In this document: positions 43,787-52,964 of the stretch, piece by piece | Position numbering within the stretch: position 1 is the stretch's first letter | Layout of the letters: each line of letters begins with the position of its first letter | NCBI GenBank assembly: GCA_002354735.1 | Contig: DEMD01000016.1 | Span: 98,974 to 162,973 of the forward strand | Direction of reading: 5' to 3' | Source: Gammaproteobacteria bacterium UBA2679 | GTDB lineage: Bacteria > Pseudomonadota > Gammaproteobacteria > Pseudomonadales > Oleiphilaceae | Length of the DNA: 64,000 bases | Made by a program: the position numbers and the translations under genes | The notes under the pieces: model-generated | The model's input: only the letters and a program-made list of their open reading frames with translations | Databases searched by the model: none | What the model was told of the DNA's origin: nothing

Positions 43787-45529
43787 CTAACTTCCCTCGT
43801 AATTTGATAACCAGATGAATTGATATGGTGCCAGCTTAATAGGAGTCATCCTGTCTTCATAGCTCTTTCCACCCACGAGATCGCGCCACACCTGCGTCGC
43901 AAACAGGTTCAGTTCCGACAACGGAATCGTCTGCGGTTGATTGCTGATATTGAAGACGGCGAAGATCGTCTGCTTTCGCTCGGGACTCTGACGCCAGAAC
44001 GCAAACAGGCTGGGGCCGAGGTGCAGGATGTACTGGATCGCATTTGGGTGGAACGCCGGCTGTCGCTGACGCAGCCTGATGAGCTTTCCGATGGCGATCA
44101 AGACCTTCGCGTGATGGTAATTCTCGTCGTGCAAGCGCGATTCCAGTTGGTCGGCATCCCATAGATGTCGGTTGATGGAGCGAAAGTGTCCAGTGTTCGC
44201 CACTCGCGCATGATCGTTCTCTGTCGCGATGAGACTGTGGAAATAGAATGCGGGTACCCCTTCGAGCGCGAGCATGATGGCATGAGCGCAGACAAATCGA
44301 TCGAACTGGAACTCATCCGGCCCCGCCTTGCTCGTTCCCGCCATGGCGTTCCACAGGCTGATATTGATCTCGTAAGGTTTCTGTTCGCCGTCCAGACCGG
44401 TCCTATAGCTGACTTCACCACCAAACTCGCGCATGGTACCCACCAGGCTCTGAATCTCCCAGTCTGATAGCAGACCTTCTGCCGGACGAAGACCGATACC
44501 ATCGTGAGAGGCGATAAAGTTGAAATAGGCGGTACCTGCCTGCGATGGCGGCATGGTGAGCAGCCAGCTCTTGAGATAGGTGCAGTCGCCGGTCAACAGT
44601 GTATTGATGAGCAGTGGTGGCAGCGAAAAATTGTAGATGAGGTGGGCTTCGTTGGCATTGCCGAGATAGGACAGGTTTTCACTGTTCGGGATATTCGTTT
44701 CGGTAATGATGACCGCCTCTGGCTGCCTATGCTCGATCAGCAGTCTCAGCAGCCGAATGACTTCATGGGTCTGGGGCAGATTGATGCAGGTCGTGCCCGG
44801 TACTTTCCACAGGAAGGCCACGGCGTCGAGCCTGAACCAGGTGATGCCCCTGTCCAGATACAGCTTGATGATGGTGAGGAACTCACACAGCACATCGGGA
44901 TTACTGAAATCCAGATCAACCTGATCGTGACTGAAGGTGCACCAGACATAGCGGCTGCCCTGCTCATCCACAACCTCTTTTAACAGGGGCGAGGTTCGTG
45001 GTCTAACGACAGCCGTGAGGTTGGCATCAGGATCGGCCTCAAAGAAATAATTTACGCCAGGGTGTTGGCGTTTCTTGTAATTGTCGAACCAACGCGAGCG
45101 GCTGGAGCAGTGGTTGATAACGAGATCACCCATGACCTTGAAATCACCGGCAAGCCTTTCGACATCTTCCCAGTCGCCGTGGGAGGGATTGACCTCCGTG
45201 TAGTCCATAACGCTGAAGCCATCATCAGAGCTGTAGGGGAAGAAGGGCAGGAGGTGAACCAGACTGACCAGGCCCTGATAGTGTTTGTGCAGGAAGGTGT
45301 GCAGGGTGGCCAGTGGCGCCTCGTCAGCTCGCCGCACGCAATCGGCATAGGTGATGAGTGCAATGTCCTTCTGCGTCCACAGATTGCGGTGCGGGGTGGG
45401 TGTAGCCTCGTCACCTTTCAGGCCTATGCTCTGCAGGCACCGGGCTGCGATACCGCGGGTATCATGCTGCGGGTATAATACTCGCAGATGTTGCTCCAGT
45501 CTGGCTTCAAGATCTGTCTGTGATTCCAT
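43787..45529 (-). CDS. GH13 subfamily 18 sugar phosphorylase, probably glucosylglycerate phosphorylase
   Basis: From ATG at 45529 the product is 580 residues. It is an alpha-amylase-type barrel of the sucrose phosphorylase subgroup: LLPFFPYSSDDGFSVMDY, DLVINHCSSRSRWF, nucleophile Asp235 in WFRLDAVAFLWK, general acid Glu277 in ITETNIPNSEN, and FIASHDGIGLRP. These enzymes cleave a glucoside with phosphate to give glucose-1-phosphate. The three upstream genes make glucosylglycerate, so glucosylglycerate is the most likely substrate; sucrose or glucosylglycerol are alternatives. The frame extends to 45619, but that would overlap the gpgS stop. From 45529 the gap to gpgS is 28 bases. Confidence 0.85.
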   Translation of the reverse strand: MESQTDLEARLEQHLRVLYPQHDTRGIAARCLQSIGLKGDEATPTPHRNLWTQKDIALITYADCVRRADEAPLATLHTFLHKHYQGLVSLVHLLPFFPYSSDDGFSVMDYTEVNPSHGDWEDVERLAGDFKVMGDLVINHCSSRSRWFDNYKKRQHPGVNYFFEADPDANLTAVVRPRTSPLLKEVVDEQGSRYVWCTFSHDQVDLDFSNPDVLCEFLTIIKLYLDRGITWFRLDAVAFLWKVPGTTCINLPQTHEVIRLLRLLIEHRQPEAVIITETNIPNSENLSYLGNANEAHLIYNFSLPPLLINTLLTGDCTYLKSWLLTMPPSQAGTAYFNFIASHDGIGLRPAEGLLSDWEIQSLVGTMREFGGEVSYRTGLDGEQKPYEINISLWNAMAGTSKAGPDEFQFDRFVCAHAIMLALEGVPAFYFHSLIATENDHARVANTGHFRSINRHLWDADQLESRLHDENYHHAKVLIAIGKLIRLRQRQPAFHPNAIQYILHLGPSLFAFWRQSPERKQTIFAVFNISNQPQTIPLSELNLFATQVWRDLVGGKSYEDRMTPIKLAPYQFIWLSNYEGS

Positions 45530-45557
45530 CTCTTGTCCTATCAGTGTTCGGTCGGCG

Positions 45558-46772
45558 TCAGCGCTGCATATCAGCTTCGACGGCGGCTTTGAAACGTTCA
45601 AATATATCTGGCACTGCACTGGTCACCCGGTTCCAGCTGTGAATGAAAGGCGCTTCCATCGGGTTGGCCAGAAAATGGGAGCCGGCATCCATAATGTTGC
45701 GAGCGAACATTTCCACCGCCTGCTCTTCCTTATGCACATCGAGCCGCAGGCCGTTCATTTCGGCATCGTTTCGATAGGTCTCCACGAAGTCGAGTGCCAT
45801 ACGGAAATAGGTGGCCTTCACCGTGCGGAAGGTCTCTGGACTGAAGACGATACCGTTCGTGGCCAGCTTGCGAAAGATGGCCTTACAGATGTCGATCGAC
45901 ATTTTCGACAAACCTCTCGAAGCATCCTCCGGAGACAGGTCCTGGTGCTTATGGTCGTAGGCATCGGCGATGTCGACCTGGCAGAGCTTATTGGTGGCAA
46001 AATTTCGTTTTACTTCGCTCAGGATGCCAATCTCCAGGCCCCAGTCGCTCGGAATCCTGATATCAGTAATTACATCCCGGTGAAATGAAAACTCACCAGC
46101 AAGTGGATATCGGTAACTCGCCAGGTAGTCCAGATATTCGTGTGCGCCAACCACCTGCTTCAGCGATCTCAGCAGCGGAGTAACCAGCAGTCGGCTCACG
46201 CGGCCGTTCATTTTTCCGTCGGCAGTCCTGGCGTAGAAGCCTTTGCAGAACTTGTAGTTGAAAGCAGGATTTGCGATGGGATAGATGAGCTTTGCCAACA
46301 GACTGCGGTCGTAGGTGAGGATATCGCAGTCGTGCAGCGCGATCGCCTGACTCCGGTTCGAAGCCTGAATATAGCCAAGGCAGTACCAGACGTTTCTGCC
46401 CTTGCCCGGCTCGCGAGGCGCCAGGCCTTCGGCCTTCAGTTCGGCATCGAGTGCCTGCAGACGGGGCCCGTCATTCCACAACACCCGATGGCGCTGAGGA
46501 AGTGCGGAGAAAAACTCAAGCGCATGCCGGTACTGTTCTTCGGTAGCGCGGTCAAGACCGATCACGATCTCTTCCAGGTAATCGACCTGCTTGAGGTGCT
46601 CGAGAATGTTAGGCATGGCCTCAGTGGCCAGTTCGGAATACAGGCAAGGCAGTACGAGCGCCATCGGCCGCACTTTTGCGAATCGCCTGAGATCACTTTC
46701 CAGGTCTTCGATGCTGCGGGTGCGCAGATTGTGTAGCGTGGTGATAACACCATTCTGGTAAAAGTCGGACAT
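45558..46772 (-). CDS. gpgS: Glucosyl-3-phosphoglycerate synthase (GT81)
   Basis: This 404-residue enzyme transfers glucose from a nucleotide sugar to 3-phosphoglycerate, giving glucosyl-3-phosphoglycerate. It shows the GT-A fold: ALVLPCLYSEL near the N-terminus, then the metal-binding Asp-x-Asp at 148-150 (ALHDCDILTYD). FCKGFYARTADGKMNGRVSRLLVTP is the acceptor-binding region of GpgS/MpgS proteins. Length and order match bacterial GpgS. It lies 8 bases after the phosphatase gene in the operon and makes the substrate of that phosphatase. Confidence 0.9.
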   Translation of the reverse strand: MSDFYQNGVITTLHNLRTRSIEDLESDLRRFAKVRPMALVLPCLYSELATEAMPNILEHLKQVDYLEEIVIGLDRATEEQYRHALEFFSALPQRHRVLWNDGPRLQALDAELKAEGLAPREPGKGRNVWYCLGYIQASNRSQAIALHDCDILTYDRSLLAKLIYPIANPAFNYKFCKGFYARTADGKMNGRVSRLLVTPLLRSLKQVVGAHEYLDYLASYRYPLAGEFSFHRDVITDIRIPSDWGLEIGILSEVKRNFATNKLCQVDIADAYDHKHQDLSPEDASRGLSKMSIDICKAIFRKLATNGIVFSPETFRTVKATYFRMALDFVETYRNDAEMNGLRLDVHKEEQAVEMFARNIMDAGSHFLANPMEAPFIHSWNRVTSAVPDIFERFKAAVEADMQR

Positions 46773-46780
46773 GGTACCGT

Positions 46781-47629
46781 TCAGCCTTGCGTGGAGGTGG
46801 TAAGCGTTTCATCAGGTGACTCGTCGTTTGCCACCAGTGTGTGGACCTCGGAAGAAATTGCCTCTGCCCAGCCATTTGGGCCGTAGCCTTTTGCGATCCG
46901 GATATTCGCCTGTCCATTAATCTGCGGTGGTACATGGGCGGGAGAGCGAATCAGATAGGCCCTGTCGGCAGCCTGCAGCATAGCGATGTCGTTCTGACTG
47001 TCGCCCAAGGCGATGGTCTCTACAATGGCATTCCATCGATTGGCGTAGTAATCGTTGAGCCAGCGCATCGGCGTCGCCTTGTTGAAGTTGCCGAGTATGT
47101 GCACGAAGCGCCCTCCGCGCAGCACGGTAAGGCCGCAATCAGCCATGGCGGCCAGGAAGTCGGACATCGCAGCTGGTGAGTCCTGCCAGGTGAGCGGTTC
47201 GGAGAACTGCCGTTGTTTGGCGAGTGCAGCATCCGGTTCTGCCAGGCCGGTGGCAGCGGCGACTTCGGCAGTGGTCATGTCGTGGAAGCCCTTGAAGCGA
47301 AACCGGCCTTTTACACCCTCAAGACAGTTCATGATGTGATCATGGCCGGGCCCAAAGGTCTGCTTCGGTTGTTGTGTGCTCTCATCTGGAAAATAGAGCG
47401 CGGCGCCGTTCTCAACGATATATGGATCGGTGTGGTCCAGGGCCACCCTGAGTGCCTCCAGTTCGGCCGCAGTTTTGCTGGTGTTCCAGACCACCGGCAC
47501 ACCTAGCGCTTTTAGATTTTGCCGAAGAGCGGCGGTTGCGCTGGTATCGTAAGAGTCGTGGTCGAGCAGCGTGCCATCGAGATCAGTATAAATCAGCAGT
47601 CGCCGCTGGAGGCTCTGGTTCTCTGTCAT
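46781..47629 (-). CDS. Glucosyl-3-phosphoglycerate phosphatase (MPGP-type HAD-IIB)
   Basis: This 282-residue HAD phosphatase has the nucleophile and acid Asp16 and Asp18 in YTDLDGTLLD. NTSKTAAELEAL is the second motif with Thr-Ser, and DSQNDIAMLQAA is the C-terminal metal site. PYIVENGAALYFP is characteristic of the mannosyl-3-phosphoglycerate phosphatase family. In this operon, next to gpgS, it should remove the phosphate from glucosyl-3-phosphoglycerate to give glucosylglycerate. True activity on the mannosyl form cannot be excluded. Confidence 0.87.
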   Translation of the reverse strand: MTENQSLQRRLLIYTDLDGTLLDHDSYDTSATAALRQNLKALGVPVVWNTSKTAAELEALRVALDHTDPYIVENGAALYFPDESTQQPKQTFGPGHDHIMNCLEGVKGRFRFKGFHDMTTAEVAAATGLAEPDAALAKQRQFSEPLTWQDSPAAMSDFLAAMADCGLTVLRGGRFVHILGNFNKATPMRWLNDYYANRWNAIVETIALGDSQNDIAMLQAADRAYLIRSPAHVPPQINGQANIRIAKGYGPNGWAEAISSEVHTLVANDESPDETLTTSTQG

Positions 47630-47650
47630 GCGTGTCTATCCTTATGCGGG

Positions 47651-48619
47651 CTAAGCAGAGTACTTCGACGTGACGAGTCTGCGCATGGAATGATCCTCAT
47701 TCAATTCTAATACCATGTCTGCCTTTTCCGGCAGAACTTCAAGGTTCCATCGCGTCAGCCGTTCGTAGTGTGAGATGAAACGCTGAATCTGAGCGGCATC
47801 CATGAGACCTGATGGCGGCGCTTCGCCCCTATCTGTAAAACTTGCTCTGAGTTTGTCCTCCTGCTCCAGTCGCCACTGGTGAACCTTATCGAAACCCGGT
47901 GCCTTGATCAGGAGTAGATGGTCCAGTAGCGAGAACCATTCCGCGTAAGCACCTTCAAGCTCTGCGTTGACGAAATTGCGCCATTGACCATCTGGATCCT
48001 CCTGCGCCTCGAGTTTGTTGACTGGTTCAACGAGGGCTGATGCTGGCTGCGGTGGCGTGCCCACACACCAACCTTCGAACAGAACGATATCCACTCCATG
48101 GGAATATGGCCCTGGCCTGTCCCCTTCCGCCACGTCATCACGGGCCTTGTCGAATACCGGTAGGCTGAGGGGCGCGTGTTCCAATTGCCCAGGGCGAGAT
48201 TGCTTCAGACCGCGAAAAAGCTCTATGCCTCGTTCAACATCATGGGTGCCTGGCACTCCTCGTGTCTTGAGCAAGGGGTGCACTTTGTCGGCCAGAGAGC
48301 CTCGTGCAGCTTTACTGAGGTAGAAGTCGTCGATCGACAGCGTGAGGCAACGCAGCTTGCAAAGAGATTCGAGCATGATGCTGAGAAAATGCACCATCGT
48401 GGACTTGCCGCTGCCTTGCGAGCCGCAAACGCCCCAGATCAGTGCGCCAGCCTCCTGGCTTCTTGCTTCATGTGATCGCGCAATTTCACGTGCAATAGGC
48501 AAGATGATGCGCGGACAGTCGGCAAGAAATTGTGGCGGCAGCCGATGCTGGTGCACGGCCTGCTCAAGTTGCTCACGTATTGGATACAGCTCGCTGCTGT
48601 CTGCCCAATCCTCGGTCAT
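47651..48619 (-). CDS. Glycerate kinase-like P-loop kinase
   Basis: This 322-residue protein is a P-loop kinase of the plant-type D-glycerate 3-kinase family. Walker A is GSQGSGKST at 66-74. TLSIDDFYLSKAAR carries the Asp-Asp pair that binds substrate and metal, GTHDVERGIELFRGL follows, and VLFEGWCVG is the second strand motif. It phosphorylates glycerate to 3-phosphoglycerate using ATP. As first gene of the operon it would supply the acceptor for GpgS and recycle glycerate released by the phosphorylase. A role on another small substrate is possible but less likely here. Confidence 0.85.
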   Translation of the reverse strand: MTEDWADSSELYPIREQLEQAVHQHRLPPQFLADCPRIILPIAREIARSHEARSQEAGALIWGVCGSQGSGKSTMVHFLSIMLESLCKLRCLTLSIDDFYLSKAARGSLADKVHPLLKTRGVPGTHDVERGIELFRGLKQSRPGQLEHAPLSLPVFDKARDDVAEGDRPGPYSHGVDIVLFEGWCVGTPPQPASALVEPVNKLEAQEDPDGQWRNFVNAELEGAYAEWFSLLDHLLLIKAPGFDKVHQWRLEQEDKLRASFTDRGEAPPSGLMDAAQIQRFISHYERLTRWNLEVLPEKADMVLELNEDHSMRRLVTSKYSA

Positions 48620-48775
48620 TGGTGAACTGGTCCTGTCAGATTCAGCGTGATGGATGATCTAGTTGTACGGCATGAATGCAGGAACAGGACCAGCTGACGT
48701 CACAATGTTCGGCACGTGGAGATGTTTCGATATCGGGTTGGGGGGCAGGCCTGTAGGGCAGTGCTATTTACGGAC

Positions 48776-48810
48776 AATAAAAAGCCGGACCATGAAGCAT
48801 GGTCCGGCTT
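48776..48810 (-). terminator. Rho-independent terminator of the FKBP isomerase gene
   Basis: AAGCCGGACCATG-AAG-CATGGTCCGGCTT forms a perfect 13-base stem with a 3-base loop. On the minus strand the stem runs into TTTTTATT. It starts 23 bases after the stop at 48833. Confidence 0.92.
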
Positions 48811-48832
48811 GGGTAACGCTTATGCTAGGGAT

Positions 48833-49681
48833 TTAGCCGGCGTCTTCTTCAGACAGCTCAGGCGCCATTTCAGGCTGCTGTGCGGCTGCAGGGGTTTCTT
48901 CGATATTCAGGAGCTCGACGTCGAAAATCAACGTTTCGTTCGGTCCAATCCGACCATTGCCCTGTGGGCCATACGCCAGGTCAGCCGGGATGAAGAGCTG
49001 GTACTTCGCGCCCTTCTTCATCAGCTGAAGGCCTTCGACCCAACCCGGAATCACGCCAGCCAGTGGGAATACGGCTGGTTCGCCACGCTCTACTGAACTA
49101 TCGAACACTTCACCATCGATCAATTTGCCGGTGTAGTGCACTTCTACGGTATCTTCTGCAGTAGGTGAGTCGCCTTCACCTTCTTCAATTACCTTGTACT
49201 GAAGACCAGAGTCGGTAACTTTGACGCCTTCCTTGCTCTTGTTCTCTTCAAGGAATTTCTTGCCCTTCTCGAGATTCTTATCAGCCAGTTCAGTAAATTC
49301 CTTCTGCTGTTTTTCCTGCTGCTCGATTTGATACTGCTGCATCAGCTGGTTCATTTCTTCGTCGCTGATCTTGGACGGCTTCTCACTGTAGGCGTCCTGT
49401 ACGCCGACCATGAACTTATCCATGTTCAGATCCTGCATCTGCATGTTCATGCGGCGACCGAGCATCTGACCAAAGCTGTAACTGATCTTGTCGATATCGG
49501 TAGCGAGCTCACCGCCTCCAGCGGTTTCTGTATCGGCTGGGGCTGTAGAAGTGGTTTCAGCTGGCGCAGTGGCAGTGGTAGAAGCCTTGTCTGCTGAATC
49601 ATTCTCACCGGAACAGGCGGTCAGTGAAACGAGCGCGATACATGAACCCGCAAGCAGGGCTTTGAAAGAAGGTGTTGTCAT
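48833..49681 (-). CDS. FKBP-type peptidyl-prolyl isomerase lipoprotein (FkpA-like)
   Basis: From ATG at 49681 the product is 282 residues. Lipobox VSLTAC marks a lipoprotein. An Ala/Thr-rich linker follows, then an N-terminal dimerisation domain of helices ([20 protein letters not shown] onward, with a long Gln/Lys/Glu-rich helix). The C-terminal FKBP domain starts at about [12 protein letters not shown] and includes [34 protein letters not shown] and [13 protein letters not shown], with the usual Tyr, Asp and Trp of the active site. It helps folding of envelope proteins in the periplasm. The tail is acidic. Confidence 0.92.
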   Translation of the reverse strand: MTTPSFKALLAGSCIALVSLTACSGENDSADKASTTATAPAETTSTAPADTETAGGGELATDIDKISYSFGQMLGRRMNMQMQDLNMDKFMVGVQDAYSEKPSKISDEEMNQLMQQYQIEQQEKQQKEFTELADKNLEKGKKFLEENKSKEGVKVTDSGLQYKVIEEGEGDSPTAEDTVEVHYTGKLIDGEVFDSSVERGEPAVFPLAGVIPGWVEGLQLMKKGAKYQLFIPADLAYGPQGNGRIGPNETLIFDVELLNIEETPAAAQQPEMAPELSEEDAG

Positions 49682-49822
49682 TAGCAGTGATCCCTTTTTA
49701 CTTTTTAGAGTTAGCGTCAAGCGCTGTAACGGGCCATTGTGTCGTCTCGCGTGGAGTGACGCAACACGCGCAGCTGAAAAGTCGGTAATGCGAAGCGTAA
49801 GGAAGCGGACTGACCAGATGTG

Positions 49823-50329
49823 TTATTGGCGCTCGATCAATTCGTCGAGCTGGTTTCGACGCTCTTCCATGATTTCACGTGCTTCGTTCGCCTTGCGAAT
49901 GGCGCTGCCATCCAGCAATAGTGGCAGGCCTGCACCTGGCAGAGCGAGGCCGGTGTCACTCGCTGGACCCGTCGGAGTCTGTCGGTTCGGTACGTCAGTC
50001 AAGGCCTGCGAAGGACGATCGCTGGAGGCGCGCCCGGTTTCCTCTGTGCGCGGACTTTGAAGAATATTGACATTGCTATCGATCTCCATCACCTGCAGAT
50101 CGCTGGCGTTTGCAGGGGGGTGATCGCTGTACTGCCAGGTGCCGCTGCTATCGCGCCACTTGTATACACGGGTGATGTTGGCGGAACCTGCGCGCTCTGG
50201 GGTGACCGAAAGCACCGGCGCAGAGCTGCTTTTGCTGCCACCGGACATGAATGAGTCGAAGTAGAACGGCAAGGCAATTGCGGTCGCAATTGAAAGTACG
50301 GTCAGGAGTCTGAAGAGCCATTTCAGCAT
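49823..50329 (-). CDS. DUF4124 domain-containing protein
   Basis: From ATG at 50329 the product is 168 residues. An N-terminal membrane helix (LLTVLSIATAIALPFYF) is followed by a short DUF4124 domain, VYKWRDSSGTWQYSDHPPA, with its Tyr-x-Trp-x-Asp and Ser-Asp-x-Pro-Pro pattern. A polar region and a C-terminal helix (REIMEERRNQLDELI) complete it. The domain has no assigned function. It lies 14 bases downstream of the TIGR02444 gene on the same strand, so the two are probably co-transcribed. Confidence 0.8.
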   Translation of the reverse strand: MLKWLFRLLTVLSIATAIALPFYFDSFMSGGSKSSSAPVLSVTPERAGSANITRVYKWRDSSGTWQYSDHPPANASDLQVMEIDSNVNILQSPRTEETGRASSDRPSQALTDVPNRQTPTGPASDTGLALPGAGLPLLLDGSAIRKANEAREIMEERRNQLDELIERQ

Positions 50330-50343
50330 AGCATCACTCGGAA

Positions 50344-50943
50344 CTAGTTCGCTGGCCTCGTAAGGTGCCTTGCTAACTGTAGTCCATAGTCCTGCATTTG
50401 CGCTGCACTGGCTGTCAGAGAGATTGCTTTCTGAGCGCCAGTTTGGGCGCAGGTCATGTAGGCCAGCAGGTTCTGTCGAGCGAAGTTCTGGATGCAATTC
50501 TGGTCTGTCCCCCTTACCGTTGTGCTTACTTCCGCCATATGCGCGTCCGTTGCGACAAGTACTTCAAGTTGGCGCCGCTCACATGAAAGTTCGAGTGCGG
50601 CGAGATCAGCCCGGATTGCAGATAATTCACCTGCAGCCCGGGCGGGAATGATTCGCTTCAGATTTCGGAGGGGGCTTACAAAGGTATGTTGCCAGTACCT
50701 GCTGCTGTCGCAGGCGTCCTGCCATTGCTGCCACTTCGGTCTCACAACGTGACGACTGGCAAGCCAGCCAGCGTACAGGAGACAGTTCGTATCGAAGCCA
50801 TGACAATTTTGCAGTGTCATGCACAGCTCGGCTATAGGCTGTTCAGCATATTTATTGACCGCAAAGGCCCATAATGACGCGGCCGCAGCCTGTTGCTCAG
50901 TTGCGAGTGGAGTTAGATAGGACTGCAGTTGCTCTGCTATCAT
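50344..50943 (-). CDS. TIGR02444 family protein
   Basis: This 199-residue soluble protein has the TIGR02444 pattern: SLWAFAVNKYAEQPIAELCM, then LQNCHGFDTNCLLYAGWLAS, with a Cys pair and conserved Trp. Function unknown. In Pseudomonas-type genomes it sits next to the YheS ABC-F gene; here it is divergent from yheS across 56 bases. Confidence 0.85.
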   Translation of the reverse strand: MIAEQLQSYLTPLATEQQAAAASLWAFAVNKYAEQPIAELCMTLQNCHGFDTNCLLYAGWLASRHVVRPKWQQWQDACDSSRYWQHTFVSPLRNLKRIIPARAAGELSAIRADLAALELSCERRQLEVLVATDAHMAEVSTTVRGTDQNCIQNFARQNLLAYMTCAQTGAQKAISLTASAAQMQDYGLQLARHLTRPAN

Positions 50944-50999
50944 GCTGGCCTCTTATATGTGCGCTTCGGCGCGTGTCCTGTTCCTGTCATGGTTCAAGT

Positions 51000-52964
51000 A
51001 TGTTGCAGTTCCAGAGTTTGTCAGTCCAGCGCGGTGGCCGCTATCTCATCCGCGATGCCTCGCTCAAGATTCCGGACGGCCAGCGGGTCGCCCTGGTTGG
51101 TCGCAATGGCAGCGGCAAGTCCACCTTGTTTTCTCTGCTGCTGGGTGAGCTCACGCCGGAGCAGGGCGAGTATCAGCTGCCGGGCGGGACCCGCATCGCC
51201 CATATGGCGCAAGAAACCGAATCCACTTCACGGTCTGCCCTCGATTATGTGATCGATGGCGACAGAAAGCTGCGCGATGTACAGCGCCGGCTGGAGGCGG
51301 CCGAACAGGCGGAAGACTACGATACTGCGGCGAAACTCTACGGTGATCTCGACGTACTCGATGGTTACACAGCTGAGGTCCGGGCTGAACAGTTGCTGGC
51401 TGGCCTCGGTTTCAAGCCCGATGAGATGCACCGGCCAGTGTCAGCCTTTTCGGGCGGCTGGCGGATTCGCCTGAACCTCGCTCAGGCACTCATGTGCCCA
51501 TCCGATCTACTACTACTCGATGAGCCCACCAACCACCTCGACATAGATGCCATGGTCTGGCTTGAAGCCTGGCTGACCCGCTATCCCGGTACGCTTGTAC
51601 TGATCAGTCACGATCGTGATTTCATCAATCGGACCTGCGGCGCAGTCCTCGCTCTGGAAAACGCCCAGTTGCAACTCTACTCAGGCGACTACGATCGCTA
51701 TGAGATGGCGCGTGCTGAACAGCTGGCGCAGCAGCAGTCGCTGTACGAAAAGCAGCAGGCCAAGGTAGCGAGCATTCACCGCTTCGTTGCCCGTTTCGGT
51801 GCCAAAGCAACCAAGGCCTCACAGGCGCAGAGCAAGTTGAAGGCCCTGCAGCGAATGGAACTCATAGCCGCGGCTCATGTCGACTCGCCCTTCGATTTCG
51901 AGATCCCGGCCTCTGAAAAGGTGTCGACGCCCCTGCTCGTGCTTGACCGCGCCAGCCTGGGCTATGGTGACGTCACCGTAGTCAGCGGCGTTAATATGAC
52001 GATTTTACCCGGGCTGAGGCTTGGTATTCTCGGCGCGAATGGCCAGGGTAAGTCCACCCTTATCAAAACGCTGGCTGGCGAGCTGCCATTGCAGGCAGGT
52101 CAGCGCACGACCGGTGCTCATCTCAAGATCGGTTATTTTGCTCAGCAACAGCTCGATTATCTCCGCCCCGACGATACGCCGCTTCAGCATATGCAGCAGC
52201 TCGAACGAGAAACCGATGGAACGGCGCGTGAACAGGCGCTACGGAATTTCCTCGGCGGCTTTGCGTTCGATGGCACCCAGATGACGCAGAAGGTCGCGGA
52301 CTTCTCCGGTGGCGAACGGGCGCGGCTCGCGCTGGCGCTCATCGCCTGGCAGCGTCCTAACCTGCTCTTGCTCGATGAGCCTACGAACCACCTTGATATG
52401 GAGATGCGTCAGGCGCTTGCGGTCGCGGTCGAGCAGTTTGCCGGCGCCGTGGTGCTCGTTTCGCACGATAGACATCTCCTCAATGCGCTGGCAGAGGACT
52501 TTGTCTGGGTGCGCGATGGTGCGGTGCGTCATTTCGATGGCTCGCTTGAAGAGTACGAGCGTGGCTTGCAGGCTGAAATCAAGGCACGAGCGACCGGTGG
52601 TAAAGCGGCACCGACGGGCGAAGCAAAAGCCGTCAAGGTGCAGCAGGTCGCGAAGTCGTCTGAGCAGCAAGCCGCCGATCGGGCGGAGCAGAAAGCACAG
52701 GAAAAGCAGCTGGTTTCACTGAAGAAGAAGGCTGCCACCGCCGAGCAGACAATGGCGGAAACGCAGGCGGCATTGGCCTCAGTCGAAGCGCTGCTTGGGG
52801 ACAGCGTCATCTACACTGAACCGCATGCTGCCCGACTGGAAGCGACCCTGCAGGAGCAGGCGAAACTCAAGTCCCAGCTCGACGAACGTGAGGCAGTCTA
52901 TTTGGAACTGCTTGAAACGATCGAAGCACTCGATTCGACGATCAGCTCGACCTTTATACGCTGA
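51000..52964 (+). CDS. yheS: ABC-F family ATPase, YheS type
   Basis: From ATG at 51000 the product is 654 residues with two ATPase domains. Walker A motifs are GRNGSGKST and GANGQGKST; Walker B segments are [12 protein letters not shown] in both. The linker (QQSLYEKQQAKVASIHRFVARF) and the first residues (LQFQSLSVQRGGRYLIRDAS) align with E. coli YheS. A Lys/Gln/Ala-rich C-terminal coiled coil of about 100 residues follows. Translation factor of the ABC-F group. The frame opens at 50874, but the extra N-terminus would overlap the TIGR02444 gene. The 3' end overlaps ppx by 67 bases. Confidence 0.93.
   Translation: MLQFQSLSVQRGGRYLIRDASLKIPDGQRVALVGRNGSGKSTLFSLLLGELTPEQGEYQLPGGTRIAHMAQETESTSRSALDYVIDGDRKLRDVQRRLEAAEQAEDYDTAAKLYGDLDVLDGYTAEVRAEQLLAGLGFKPDEMHRPVSAFSGGWRIRLNLAQALMCPSDLLLLDEPTNHLDIDAMVWLEAWLTRYPGTLVLISHDRDFINRTCGAVLALENAQLQLYSGDYDRYEMARAEQLAQQQSLYEKQQAKVASIHRFVARFGAKATKASQAQSKLKALQRMELIAAAHVDSPFDFEIPASEKVSTPLLVLDRASLGYGDVTVVSGVNMTILPGLRLGILGANGQGKSTLIKTLAGELPLQAGQRTTGAHLKIGYFAQQQLDYLRPDDTPLQHMQQLERETDGTAREQALRNFLGGFAFDGTQMTQKVADFSGGERARLALALIAWQRPNLLLLDEPTNHLDMEMRQALAVAVEQFAGAVVLVSHDRHLLNALAEDFVWVRDGAVRHFDGSLEEYERGLQAEIKARATGGKAAPTGEAKAVKVQQVAKSSEQQAADRAEQKAQEKQLVSLKKKAATAEQTMAETQAALASVEALLGDSVIYTEPHAARLEATLQEQAKLKSQLDEREAVYLELLETIEALDSTISSTFIR

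Noticed and set aside
45351..46088. Forward 245-codon frame opposite gpgS and the phosphorylase
   Set aside because: Antisense shadow; no ribosome site and no family match.
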